6,344 nt of DNA from JARDZI01 sp041639705 (lineage in GTDB: Bacteria > Bacillota > Clostridia > Clostridiales > Caloramatoraceae). Shown piece by piece: positions 1 to 5,757 of the stretch (the stretch's first letter is position 1; each line of letters starts with the position of its first letter). Below the pieces are notes generated by a model. The model was given only the letters and a program-made list of their open reading frames with translations, had not been told where the DNA came from and searched no databases. The position numbers were made by a program, and so were the translations under genes. The stretch lies in the NCBI GenBank assembly GCA_041639705.1, contig JBEQBT010000200.1, forward strand, positions 1-6,344, written 5' to 3'.

Positions 1-37
1 GTTCTGTTTCAGATTTGGAGAGGGGGCGGCAACCCAT
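1..37 (-). CDS. Putative tyrosine recombinase, N-terminal fragment (runs off window)
   Basis: Only the first twelve codons are visible, reading MGCRPLSKSETE from an ATG at 37-35. A GGAGAGG ribosome-binding sequence (46-40) sits at a suitable distance upstream. The MGxRPLxxxE opening resembles the N-terminus of short XerC/D-like tyrosine recombinases, in which this segment precedes the first catalytic-domain helices. No catalytic residue (R-H-R-Y) is in view, so the assignment rests on recall of that opening and on the mobile-element context (a broken IS21 element just upstream). The start codon lies inside a GC-rich hairpin that would also pair the SD, which suggests translational dampening. 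It could instead be an unrelated small gene, or the hairpin could be a plus-strand terminator with the ATG fortuitous. Confidence 0.38.
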   Translation of the reverse strand, partial: MGCRPLSKSETE

Positions 38-46
38 AACCTCTCC
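17..46. promoter_or_regulatory. GC-rich hairpin that would sequester an SD (or plus-strand terminator)
   Basis: GGAGAGG (17-23) pairs perfectly with CCTCTCC (40-46), and an inner GGG/CCC pairing (24-26 with 33-35) adds three more pairs across a 4-nt bulge. Read on the minus strand, the stem buries the SD of the gene starting at 37 and places the A and T of its ATG in the bulge. Read on the plus strand, the stem is followed by TTTTCTATTTT and looks like an intrinsic terminator for a gene to the left of the window. Both readings are possible. The pairing is seen directly; the function is inferred. Confidence 0.5.
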
Positions 47-61
47 TTTTCTATTTTACAA

Positions 62-121
62 AAAAACAAAGGATAAAGGAATATGGAATTTAAATTCTAT
101 ATTCCTTTATCCTTTGTTTTT
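62..121. repeat. 60-bp near-perfect palindrome
   Basis: Every base from 62 to 121 pairs with its mirror around the 91/92 centre, except one pair (G85 opposite T98). The two 23-bp outer arms are perfect and the central 12 bp (86-97) are self-complementary, so there is almost no loop. It is AT-rich and bordered by A-runs and T-runs, so transcripts from either strand would fold into a long hairpin followed by U residues. It lies between the truncated istB and the putative recombinase start, and it supplies the stop codon of the broken istB frame. It may be a bidirectional terminator, a small palindromic insertion or a recombination site. Confidence 0.85.
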
Positions 122-780
122 AAAACCAGATATTTTAAAATGAAAAAAACTTGATTATTTGGGGGAGAGTAAATCGAAAATCTACAAATAATTATAGAGG
201 TCTGTTCATAGAGTTCTGATACGAGTTTAAAGAACATATTTGCTTCATCACGGGTTATTGGAAGGTATCCAACCTCGTCGATTATGACGAGTTCTGAGGA
301 ATGAATTTTATTTACTTTACTCTTGCTTTTCCTTGATATATCAGTGGTCTTCAGGGCATACATTAAATGATCCATCGTAGTATAAGTAACTCTATAGCCC
401 ATCTCAACAGCTTTGTATCCAAGGGCAACTGAAATATGAGTTTTTCCAACACCCGGAGGTCCCAAAAAAATTAAATTAAAGATGCCATCTATCCAATCCA
501 TATCAAGAAGCCTACTGATTTTTTTCTTAGGAATTGACTTTTGAAAATCAAAGTCAAAATCATCAAAAGTCTTTAGAAACGGGAAGCCTGCATTTTTTAA
601 ACGTATCTCCTGCGACCTTTTCTCTCTAATCTTTATTTCTCCTTCAAGCACTGCTTCCAAAAGCTCTTGGTAAGAACTATCCTTAAGTTCTGCATCCTTT
701 ATTAATGCCTCTACACACTCGCATAGGTTGTAGAGCTTAAGTGTTCGTCCGTATTCTTTTAAAACCTCTATTTTACTCAC
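97..780 (-). pseudogene. istB: IS21-family helper ATPase IstB, C-terminally truncated
   Basis: IstB is the AAA+ ATP-binding helper that works with IstA in IS21 transposition. The frame starts at GTG (780-778), with GGAGG placed within the end of istA, three bases after the istA stop. The N-terminal helical domain is followed by Walker A GPPGVGKT (residues 107-114) and Walker B LVIIDEV (164-170). Homology appears intact through YEQTSIII (about residue 198, base 187). IstB proteins normally continue there with a TSN sensor motif and about 50 more residues, including a C-terminal arginine region. Here the frame instead reads about 28 unrelated residues and stops inside the palindrome. Loss of sensor and arginine-finger regions should abolish ATPase switching, so the element is probably not autonomous. 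Confidence 0.88.
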
Positions 781-2447
781 CTTTTATCCTCCCATCGCCT
801 GTTTGTATTCATTGGTGTCTCTTATCTGAGTCTTAATGTTTTTATACTTTTCAGGGATAGGATTGTTTTGGGGATGTTTAACATTTTCACAAGTCTTTTG
901 TTTATCATTCATAAATAGTATTGTGTCATTAAAAAGAGTAGCACTGAATAAATTTCTTTTAATACAGTAATCCAGAGAGTCTTTTATTATTTCTGGTGAA
1001 GCAGCCACAACAAATTTCTTAATAACACTTAGCTGATCCCTCATATATCTAGGTTTTAGTTCCTTTATAATATTTAGAAACTGTATTGCCTCATCACCTC
1101 CACCAAGCAGAATTAGAACCTCATTATACATATCTTCGAGCTTTATATTTCTTTCTCTCTCTGGATGAGTTATCTTTATTAGCTTACCTTTCTCTTTACT
1201 TAATTTATGTTTTGTAATCAATCCCTTTGTTTCAATATCAGTGATTATTACTAAATCACTGTCTATTTCAAGTTGGACCCTTTTCCCTGGTGAGTATGTC
1301 CCTTTAGGAACGCCATACCTGTTTTGTCGGTATAAAACGGTATTGTCTTTCCTTACAACATAGGTTAAACTTGTATTAGATGTTAATTCATTAACCAAAT
1401 TAGGTATTGGAAGAAGGTGTTCCTTTTCTACAGTAAACACTTCTTTTGGTATCTTTTTTGTTGTTCCGTGTATTTTCCCATTGCCCGTCCTTTCAAGCCA
1501 TGCTTGGCAATCTTCATTAAATGTAGCAATGTCAGAGAATATTCTATGCTCAGCAAAGTTATATTTAACAAATTTAACTACCGCCTCAATTCGCCCTTTA
1601 CTAGCTGGATCAAATCCTCTACATAGATATACTTTGAATTTCATTATGTCCATATACTTTTGAAATTCCTCGGTAAATATGATATCTCCATAGTTTTCAT
1701 TCACAGCTAGAAGCCTATCTTGGTCATACACAATTTCAATGGGCATACCTCTCAAATATTTAAAAGCCATATCATGAGCTTGTATAAAATCGATGGTCGT
1801 AAAAGGCCTGTCCATCCATACTACAAATTTATACCTGGAGTGGGAAAGCACCATCGAGAAGCAGTAGAGTTTAATTCTATTTCCCTTATCTGTCTTAAGC
1901 CATATTTGTCCAAAATCTACCTGTGCTTGGTACCCCATTGGGAGATCATCAACTGCTTCATGTTGCCGCATATGCTTTATCTTAGGTATATCATTCTTCG
2001 TCCTTATGCTGCTTAAGAAGTTTCTAGCACTCCTATCAGTACAATCAATGCTTCCATACTTTTCTTCCAACCAGTCAAATATTTGTGAAGTACTCATATC
2101 TGGATAATCTCTTAACCACAATACTATTTCGTCCTCGTATTGGTCTAGCTTTTTAACCCTGCTTTTTCTCTTTTCCAGTAATTTAGCGTATTCATCAAGT
2201 GTCATATTCCAATACTTTGATACAGTTTCAAAATCAATCGATAAATGTCTTGATATCTGAGATTTATTAAATCCTTTTTCCTTCATTTTATTAATCTCCC
2301 CAAACAATTTCCATCCCTTCAATCTTGCCAATTTTCATCACCCCTTCAATACCATTGTACAGAAAAGGTGGATATTCTTGTAGCTATTTGGAAATTATTC
2401 AGGATTTTTATTTTCCGAAATCTCATGGTTTTAGTTTACCACTTACA
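187..2447 (-). mobile_element. IS21-family insertion sequence, one end lost
   Basis: The element comprises istA, the surviving part of istB and an upstream terminal region. The proposed istA-side tip reads TGTAAGTGGTAAA on the minus strand from 2447, beginning with the TG typical of IS21 ends. A partial repeat of that tip, TGTACAATGGTA, lies nearer istA (2361-2350). This agrees with the multiple terminal binding sites known in IS21 elements. No matching CA-ended copy of the tip occurs on the istB side, where the coding sequence breaks off near 187. The copy is therefore a remnant truncated by a deletion or a second insertion. The exact outer boundary at 2447 is inferred, not proven by a target duplication. 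Confidence 0.7.
784..2331 (-). CDS. istA: IS21-family transposase IstA
   Basis: This 515-aa DDE transposase has the full length expected of the longer IstA proteins. Residues 12-40 form an N-terminal helix-turn-helix (KSQISRHLSIDFETVSKY). The catalytic core shows the first Asp in QVDFG (D139), the second in VYDQDRL (D203) and the Glu in KGRIEA (E249). A C-terminal beta-rich segment (about 322-365, with RYGVP) is typical of IstA. The start is TTG (2331-2329), preceded by AAGGGGTGA at about 9 nt; the nearby ATG at 2338 is in another frame. It is followed by istB with a 3-nt gap, its last codons carrying the istB ribosome-binding site. The frame shows no disruption, so the protein could be made, but with a broken IstB and one missing end it probably cannot move this copy. 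Confidence 0.95.
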   Translation of the reverse strand: MARLKGWKLFGEINKMKEKGFNKSQISRHLSIDFETVSKYWNMTLDEYAKLLEKRKSRVKKLDQYEDEIVLWLRDYPDMSTSQIFDWLEEKYGSIDCTDRSARNFLSSIRTKNDIPKIKHMRQHEAVDDLPMGYQAQVDFGQIWLKTDKGNRIKLYCFSMVLSHSRYKFVVWMDRPFTTIDFIQAHDMAFKYLRGMPIEIVYDQDRLLAVNENYGDIIFTEEFQKYMDIMKFKVYLCRGFDPASKGRIEAVVKFVKYNFAEHRIFSDIATFNEDCQAWLERTGNGKIHGTTKKIPKEVFTVEKEHLLPIPNLVNELTSNTSLTYVVRKDNTVLYRQNRYGVPKGTYSPGKRVQLEIDSDLVIITDIETKGLITKHKLSKEKGKLIKITHPERERNIKLEDMYNEVLILLGGGDEAIQFLNIIKELKPRYMRDQLSVIKKFVVAASPEIIKDSLDYCIKRNLFSATLFNDTILFMNDKQKTCENVKHPQNNPIPEKYKNIKTQIRDTNEYKQAMGG

Positions 2448-2754
2448 GTAATTCTATTATTAGTTTATGTGCTAGTTTAAGAAAATGCTGATAATTGCCA
2501 AATGTCATTTGTAACTCTTCAGCGGTTATATTACTGCCACTAAGATGACCTGTTTCACGACACAACCTAACATAGTACTTGAGGCTAGTCGGTTATTTCT
2601 TATCGCACACTCATTTTTCTATATGATCCAATTGCATGAGAGTTACTTCTTTAATAAAGCCCTGATATATAGTGTTTTCAACAATTTCGATTGTAGTCAC
2701 TTTTGAAACTAAGATGCTTGTAACAACATCCGAATACAATTGATTAAAGAAAAG
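2443..2754 (-). pseudogene. Decayed reading frame abutting the IS21 end, family not recognised
   Basis: One minus-strand frame reads protein-like sequence from 2754 to 2443, interrupted by TGA at 2613-2611 and TAA at 2595-2593. The first part (about 47 codons) ends in KEVTLMQLDHIEK. The second part (49 codons) contains YYVRLCRETGHLSGSNITAEEL and then FGNYQHFLKLAHKL, and ends ELL. Its final TAA lies within the proposed IS21 tip, as expected if the insertion cut the gene and supplied the stop. No plausible start codon with an SD is visible. I do not recognise the family. It could instead be two unrelated chance frames, but the amino-acid composition of the second part looks genuinely coding. 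Confidence 0.35.
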
Positions 2755-2762
2755 TTAAAATA

Positions 2763-2804
2763 ACCGCCAACTTCAGAGATAAAACTTTGTTGTTGGTCTT
2801 TTTT
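2763..2804 (+). terminator. Intrinsic terminator upstream of the marR operon
   Basis: ACCGCCAAC (2763-2771) pairs with GTTGTTGGT (2789-2797), with one G-U pair and one mismatch, followed by CTTTTTT. It would insulate the operon promoter 32 bp downstream from plus-strand readthrough. Its stem resembles that of the terminator at the far end of the operon. Confidence 0.6.
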
Positions 2805-2835
2805 ATTTGGATTCTATCTGTTTCCATCCTAGAGA

Positions 2836-2864
2836 TTGACATAGTTAATCAGATGAACTATAAT
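2836..2864 (+). promoter_or_regulatory. Consensus sigma-A promoter of the marR operon
   Basis: TTGACA (2836-2841) and TATAAT (2859-2864) are both perfect matches to the housekeeping consensus, with the ideal 17-bp spacing. Transcription should begin near 2871, giving a leader of about 30 nt. Such a strong promoter fits a gene set normally held down by a repressor, which the overlapping inverted repeats support. Confidence 0.9.
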
Positions 2865-2884
2865 ATAGTTAAGCGAATTAACTA
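2842..2884. promoter_or_regulatory. Two tandem MarR-type operators
   Basis: O1 (2842-2860) is TAGTTAA-N5-TGAACTA with one mismatch between arms. O2 (2866-2884) is a perfect TAGTTAA-N5-TTAACTA. The centres are 24 bp apart. O1 fills the spacer and touches the -10 element; O2 covers the predicted start site and ends 3 bp before the SD region. The TAGTT/AACTA half-sites and 19-bp size fit MarR-family operators, and the adjacent gene is a MarR protein, so autorepression is the natural reading. Binding has not been shown here. Confidence 0.8.
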
Positions 2885-2900
2885 GTTGGAGATGAATAGA

Positions 2901-3329
2901 TTGAATAAACTTATAAGAAGTGCGGAAGTGATATCTCTCTTTTGCCGTATAAATATTAATACAAGAAGGGATCTGCCTGTACGCTCCAGTGAAATGGGGA
3001 TGCTGATTTATCTGGTAAAAAGCGAATCAGCGCCCACACCTATAAAGATAGCAGAATTTTTTAAGGTAACAAAACCGATGGTAACATCCATGATAAATTC
3101 CCTCGGTAAAAAAGGATATATTATAAAGATGCCTTCAAATACTGATAAGAGAAGTTTCGCATTAAAGCCTACAGAAAAAGCAGTTCAATTGGTAGAGCAA
3201 ACGTATGCCGAATATTATAAAAATTTGAATATGCTCATAGATGGAATGGGTTTGGAGAACTACGAAGCACTTGTAAAACTTTTAGAAATGGCAAATTCTA
3301 TTTTATTGGAGGGTAAGAAAAATGGGTAA
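2901..3329 (+). CDS. MarR-family transcriptional regulator, probable repressor of its operon
   Basis: This is a winged-helix regulator of about 142 aa, normal for MarR. The recognition segment is TPIKIAEFFKVTKPMVTSMI (about residues 46-65), followed by the wing with the characteristic D-x-R in NTDKRS. Flanking helices form the dimer interface. The start is uncertain: TTG at 2901 lies 9 nt after GGAG (2888-2891) and is preferred; ATG at 2892 is in frame but directly abuts that SD, and TTG at 2886 precedes it. The protein has one cysteine, at residue 15 in helix 1 (SLFCRI). This is roughly where one-Cys OhrR/MgrA/SarZ-type thiol sensors carry theirs, so oxidant or electrophile sensing is plausible but unproven. 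Two inverted repeats over its promoter are the likely binding sites. Confidence 0.92.
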   Translation: MNKLIRSAEVISLFCRININTRRDLPVRSSEMGMLIYLVKSESAPTPIKIAEFFKVTKPMVTSMINSLGKKGYIIKMPSNTDKRSFALKPTEKAVQLVEQTYAEYYKNLNMLIDGMGLENYEALVKLLEMANSILLEGKKNG

Positions 3330-4185
3330 AATAATGGTCACAGGAGCATTGGGCAATGTGGGAGGGTATGTAGCAAAATATGCGATTGAGAATGGTCAAA
3401 AGGTAAAAGTGGCTGATATCAATTTGGATGGGCTTGATAAAAAATATGGATACGGCGCAGAAAGCGTGTTATTTGATTTCACCGACATCAGCACATTTCA
3501 AAAGGCTCTTGATGAGGTGGACAGAGTATTTATTATGCGGCCGCCTCACCTCGGAAAGCCGGAGGATTTAAAACCCTTTATTGAAGCATTGAAACAAAAG
3601 GGAAGTATAAAACTTGTGAGCTTTCTATCATTAATAGGTATTGAAAACAACCCTGTCCCTCCCCATTACAAAATAGAGAAATATATAGAAAAGGCCGGCT
3701 TGTCTTACTGCCATATCCGTCCGAGCTTTTTCATGCAGAATATCAGCGGTATTCACGCTTTTGAAATCAAGCATTTTGACAGGATTGTTGTGCCGGTTAA
3801 AAAGGCTCTCACAAGCTTTATTGATGCAGAGGATATAGGGGGAATTATTGCCAAAGTACTAACTGATGCAGACAAACATCAAAACACCGCTTATTCAATA
3901 ACCGGACCAGAAGCTATTGATTACTGGGAAGCTGCAAAAATTCTATCAGAGGAACTCGGAAGGAAAATCATATATGCAAACCCTAAGCCTTCATATGCAA
4001 AGAAATACTGGATTGAAATACGGGGACTTGATAAGACATACTCCACGGTCATGGGTATGCTTTACATGATGACCCGATTTGGTACAGCGAAAAAAGTTAC
4101 TAATGTGTTTGAAGAGGTTATGGGTAAGAAGCCACAGACCTTCCGGCAATTTGTAAAGAAAAATATTGCTGCATGGGAGAGGTAG
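3322..4185 (+). CDS. NmrA-like NAD(P)-binding protein (atypical short-chain dehydrogenase)
   Basis: This 287-aa cytosolic Rossmann-fold protein has the glycine-rich loop TGALGNVGG (residues 7-15). An Asp (D32) follows beta-2, where an acidic residue usually favours NAD(H) over NADP(H). The HYKIEKYIEKAGLSYCHIRP segment (115-134) and the FMQN after it are typical of the NmrA/quinone-oxidoreductase-2-like group. So is the C-terminal TGPEAIDYWEAAKIL (194-208). Family members are either redox enzymes acting on quinones or similar carbonyls, or redox-sensing regulators; the substrate cannot be read here. It overlaps the end of marR by 8 bp, with GGAGG 9 nt before its ATG, so the two are translationally linked. 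It is complete and shows no sign of damage. Confidence 0.88.
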   Translation: MGKIMVTGALGNVGGYVAKYAIENGQKVKVADINLDGLDKKYGYGAESVLFDFTDISTFQKALDEVDRVFIMRPPHLGKPEDLKPFIEALKQKGSIKLVSFLSLIGIENNPVPPHYKIEKYIEKAGLSYCHIRPSFFMQNISGIHAFEIKHFDRIVVPVKKALTSFIDAEDIGGIIAKVLTDADKHQNTAYSITGPEAIDYWEAAKILSEELGRKIIYANPKPSYAKKYWIEIRGLDKTYSTVMGMLYMMTRFGTAKKVTNVFEEVMGKKPQTFRQFVKKNIAAWER

Positions 4186-4189
4186 CCAT

Positions 4190-4816
4190 ATGATACTAAC
4201 AGAAAATGTAATTAAGCTTGATTGTACAAAGGGATCTTATGCATATGCAGTCATTAATGACGGTATTACCTTGATTGATTCTAGTTTACCCGGCCGGGGC
4301 GAATCAATCTTGAACGAATTAAAATCACATGGGTATATGCCTAGTGATATAAAGCAAATATTCATAACTCATCATGACATCGATCATATTGGAAACGTCG
4401 CATATCTTATGGATAAATGCAATTGCGATGCATATATCAGCGAAACGGATTTGCCTTATGCCCTTGGAATGAAAAAAAGGGATGGAATAAAAAAGGTTTT
4501 GGGAGCATTTATGAAAGTACATTTTCCCGATACAGTTAAAACACTTGAACCAAAAATGATAAATGGAATAGAAGTTGTCAAAGCAGCTGGTCATACAAGA
4601 GGGCACACCTGCTTCAGATACAATGATATATTTTTTGCTGGTGATATGTTGTGCAGTAAAGATGGAAAGCTGGCACTTCCACCTAAAATTATGACATGGG
4701 ACATGAAAAAGAATATAGAATCCTGCAAAGATTTAAAATTGGATGGAATTCAGTGGATATGCCCCGCACATGGCGAGCCAGTAATGGGTGTTAAATCATG
4801 GGATTTATTTTTGTAG
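4190..4816 (+). CDS. MBL-fold metallohydrolase
   Basis: This 208-aa metallo-beta-lactamase-fold hydrolase has a metal-site motif THHDIDHIGN (residues 60-69), then H135 in AAGHTRGH, D152 in FFAGD and H194 in CPAHG. These are the expected ligands of a dinuclear metal centre, except that the usual HxHxDH reads HHDIDH, with Asp at the second His position. The same variation occurs in many uncharacterised Firmicute relatives. The fold covers glyoxalase II-like thioesterases, lactonases and other hydrolases; the substrate is unknown. The start chosen is ATG 4190, with GGAGAGG 7 nt upstream, just after the preceding stop (4183-4185). A longer frame from TTG 4166 lacks support. It ends the operon before a strong terminator. 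Confidence 0.9.
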   Translation: MILTENVIKLDCTKGSYAYAVINDGITLIDSSLPGRGESILNELKSHGYMPSDIKQIFITHHDIDHIGNVAYLMDKCNCDAYISETDLPYALGMKKRDGIKKVLGAFMKVHFPDTVKTLEPKMINGIEVVKAAGHTRGHTCFRYNDIFFAGDMLCSKDGKLALPPKIMTWDMKKNIESCKDLKLDGIQWICPAHGEPVMGVKSWDLFL

Positions 4817-4868
4817 GTCCTGACATAAGAGATCTCATGATTATATATGATATAATTATAATAACAAA

Positions 4869-4915
4869 AAAGACCGACAACCTAAGATGAATTACCTCTT
4901 CGATTGTCGGTCTTT
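4869..4915. terminator. Bidirectional terminator between converging genes
   Basis: A perfect 12-bp stem, AAAGACCGACAA (4869-4880) with TTGTCGGTCTTT (4904-4915), has a 23-nt loop. A-rich sequence on its left gives a U-run for minus-strand transcripts and TCTTTGATTTT serves the plus strand. It ends both the marR operon and the glycosyltransferase gene. Confidence 0.9.
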
Positions 4916-4927
4916 GATTTTAAACAC

Positions 4928-5461
4928 TTAAACTTCAAGACACTTCACAATAATTTTTGTACATTCCTTTGCACCGTTTTCAGTAGCTATTTTCTTGCCA
5001 AGTGTTCTCGAATTTGTAATAATATTATGACTAAGGGCAAATTTAATTGCATCAGCAAGTTTGTCTGCGGTTAGATTTTTTCTATAAATAGGCTTTGAGC
5101 CAACCCCCAAGTCATATGCCCTATGTGCCCATGCAAATTGGTCGTTTGAAAATGGTATAATAACACTCGGCACACCTGCCCTAAAGCCAGCGGCTGTAGT
5201 TCCTGCTCCTCCGTGATGACATACGATAGAAACCCTTTCAAATAGCCATGTGTGAGGAATGCTTTCAACCGTAAGTATATTTTCGGGCAGGTTTTGTATG
5301 TTGCCCATACCGCTTATAATTGCGCGCTTACCGCATATTTTCATAGCCTCAATAATCAGATTCACAGTTTCATGCTTTTGATCTTTATTAAAAACACTTC
5401 CAAAGCCTATATATACAGGCTTATCTCCTTTAGCAAGAAATGCAGCAAGTTCATTTGTCAT
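4928..5461 (-). CDS. GT1-type glycosyltransferase, C-terminal domain only (truncated)
   Basis: The 177 residues match the C-terminal, nucleotide-sugar-binding half of GT-B fold UDP-glycosyltransferases of the sterol/macrolide type. They begin with ELAAFLAKGDKPVYIGFGSV (residues 4-23). The donor-binding signature HHGGAGTT (82-89) follows, then AGVPSVIIPFSNDQFAWA (95-112). Full enzymes are about 400 aa and begin with an acceptor-binding Rossmann domain, which is absent. A start at ATG 5461 has AGGAGAG 8 nt upstream, so the fragment may be translated. An in-frame ATG at 5482 has no SD. It is probably the remnant of a deletion that removed the 5' half. Without an acceptor domain, normal glycosyl transfer is unlikely. 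The gene ends at the bidirectional terminator. Confidence 0.85.
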   Translation of the reverse strand: MTNELAAFLAKGDKPVYIGFGSVFNKDQKHETVNLIIEAMKICGKRAIISGMGNIQNLPENILTVESIPHTWLFERVSIVCHHGGAGTTAAGFRAGVPSVIIPFSNDQFAWAHRAYDLGVGSKPIYRKNLTADKLADAIKFALSHNIITNSRTLGKKIATENGAKECTKIIVKCLEV

Positions 5462-5495
5462 AGGTTCATCTCTCCTTTTCATTTATTCGAGTGTA

Positions 5496-5729
5496 TCATT
5501 TTTTATTCCCTACGACAACTATTCTAACACCAGGGGTATTGACATCAAGAATACCTTGTTCGTACTCATAAACGAGCTTCCGTATTTGTTCGAATAAATC
5601 TTCCTCACTCCATACATAAGGAAAAGGTTCCTCCTCGTAAGTGGCCAGAAGATATGCTTCAAGCTGTTTGTCAATTTTGTCACCCCATTGTCGAAACATT
5701 TCATTTAAAAATTTGATTGTCAAAGTCAT
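5496..5729 (-). CDS. Small acidic protein of unknown function (77 aa)
   Basis: This open frame of 77 codons has a coding-like composition. A segment rich in Glu, Tyr and Trp (EEEPFPYVWSEEDLFEQI, about residues 31-48) is followed by a helical stretch and a hydrophobic tail, GVRIVVVGNKK. I do not recognise the family, and there is no signal peptide or membrane segment. A stop codon lies two codons upstream of the ATG, and no clear SD precedes it, so the start may be wrong or the 5' end may have been lost. It lies 34 nt upstream of the glycosyltransferase fragment on the same strand. Its downstream border is where the missing part of that gene would have been, so the two may have been brought together by one rearrangement. 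Confidence 0.5.
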   Translation of the reverse strand: MTLTIKFLNEMFRQWGDKIDKQLEAYLLATYEEEPFPYVWSEEDLFEQIRKLVYEYEQGILDVNTPGVRIVVVGNKK

Positions 5730-5757
5730 AAGCTATAACAATATGATTGCTTAAATT

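Noticed and set aside
62..121. CRISPR repeat or riboswitch at the palindrome
   Set aside because: There is one copy only, with no spacers, and no conserved aptamer pattern; it is a simple self-complementary sequence.
1417..2016. Plus-strand open frames inside the istA region
   Set aside because: They lie opposite the well-supported istA transposase, have no recognisable domains or SD, and are antisense shadows.
4166..4189. Extended N-terminus of the MBL protein from TTG 4166
   Set aside because: The eight extra residues overlap the preceding gene and contain the ribosome-binding site used by ATG 4190.
4325..4606. Minus-strand open frame of 93 codons
   Set aside because: It is antisense to the MBL hydrolase, whose metal-binding motifs confirm the plus strand as coding.
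5252..5527. Plus-strand open frame of 91 codons
   Set aside because: It is antisense to the glycosyltransferase fragment and the end of the 77-aa gene, with no domain or SD.
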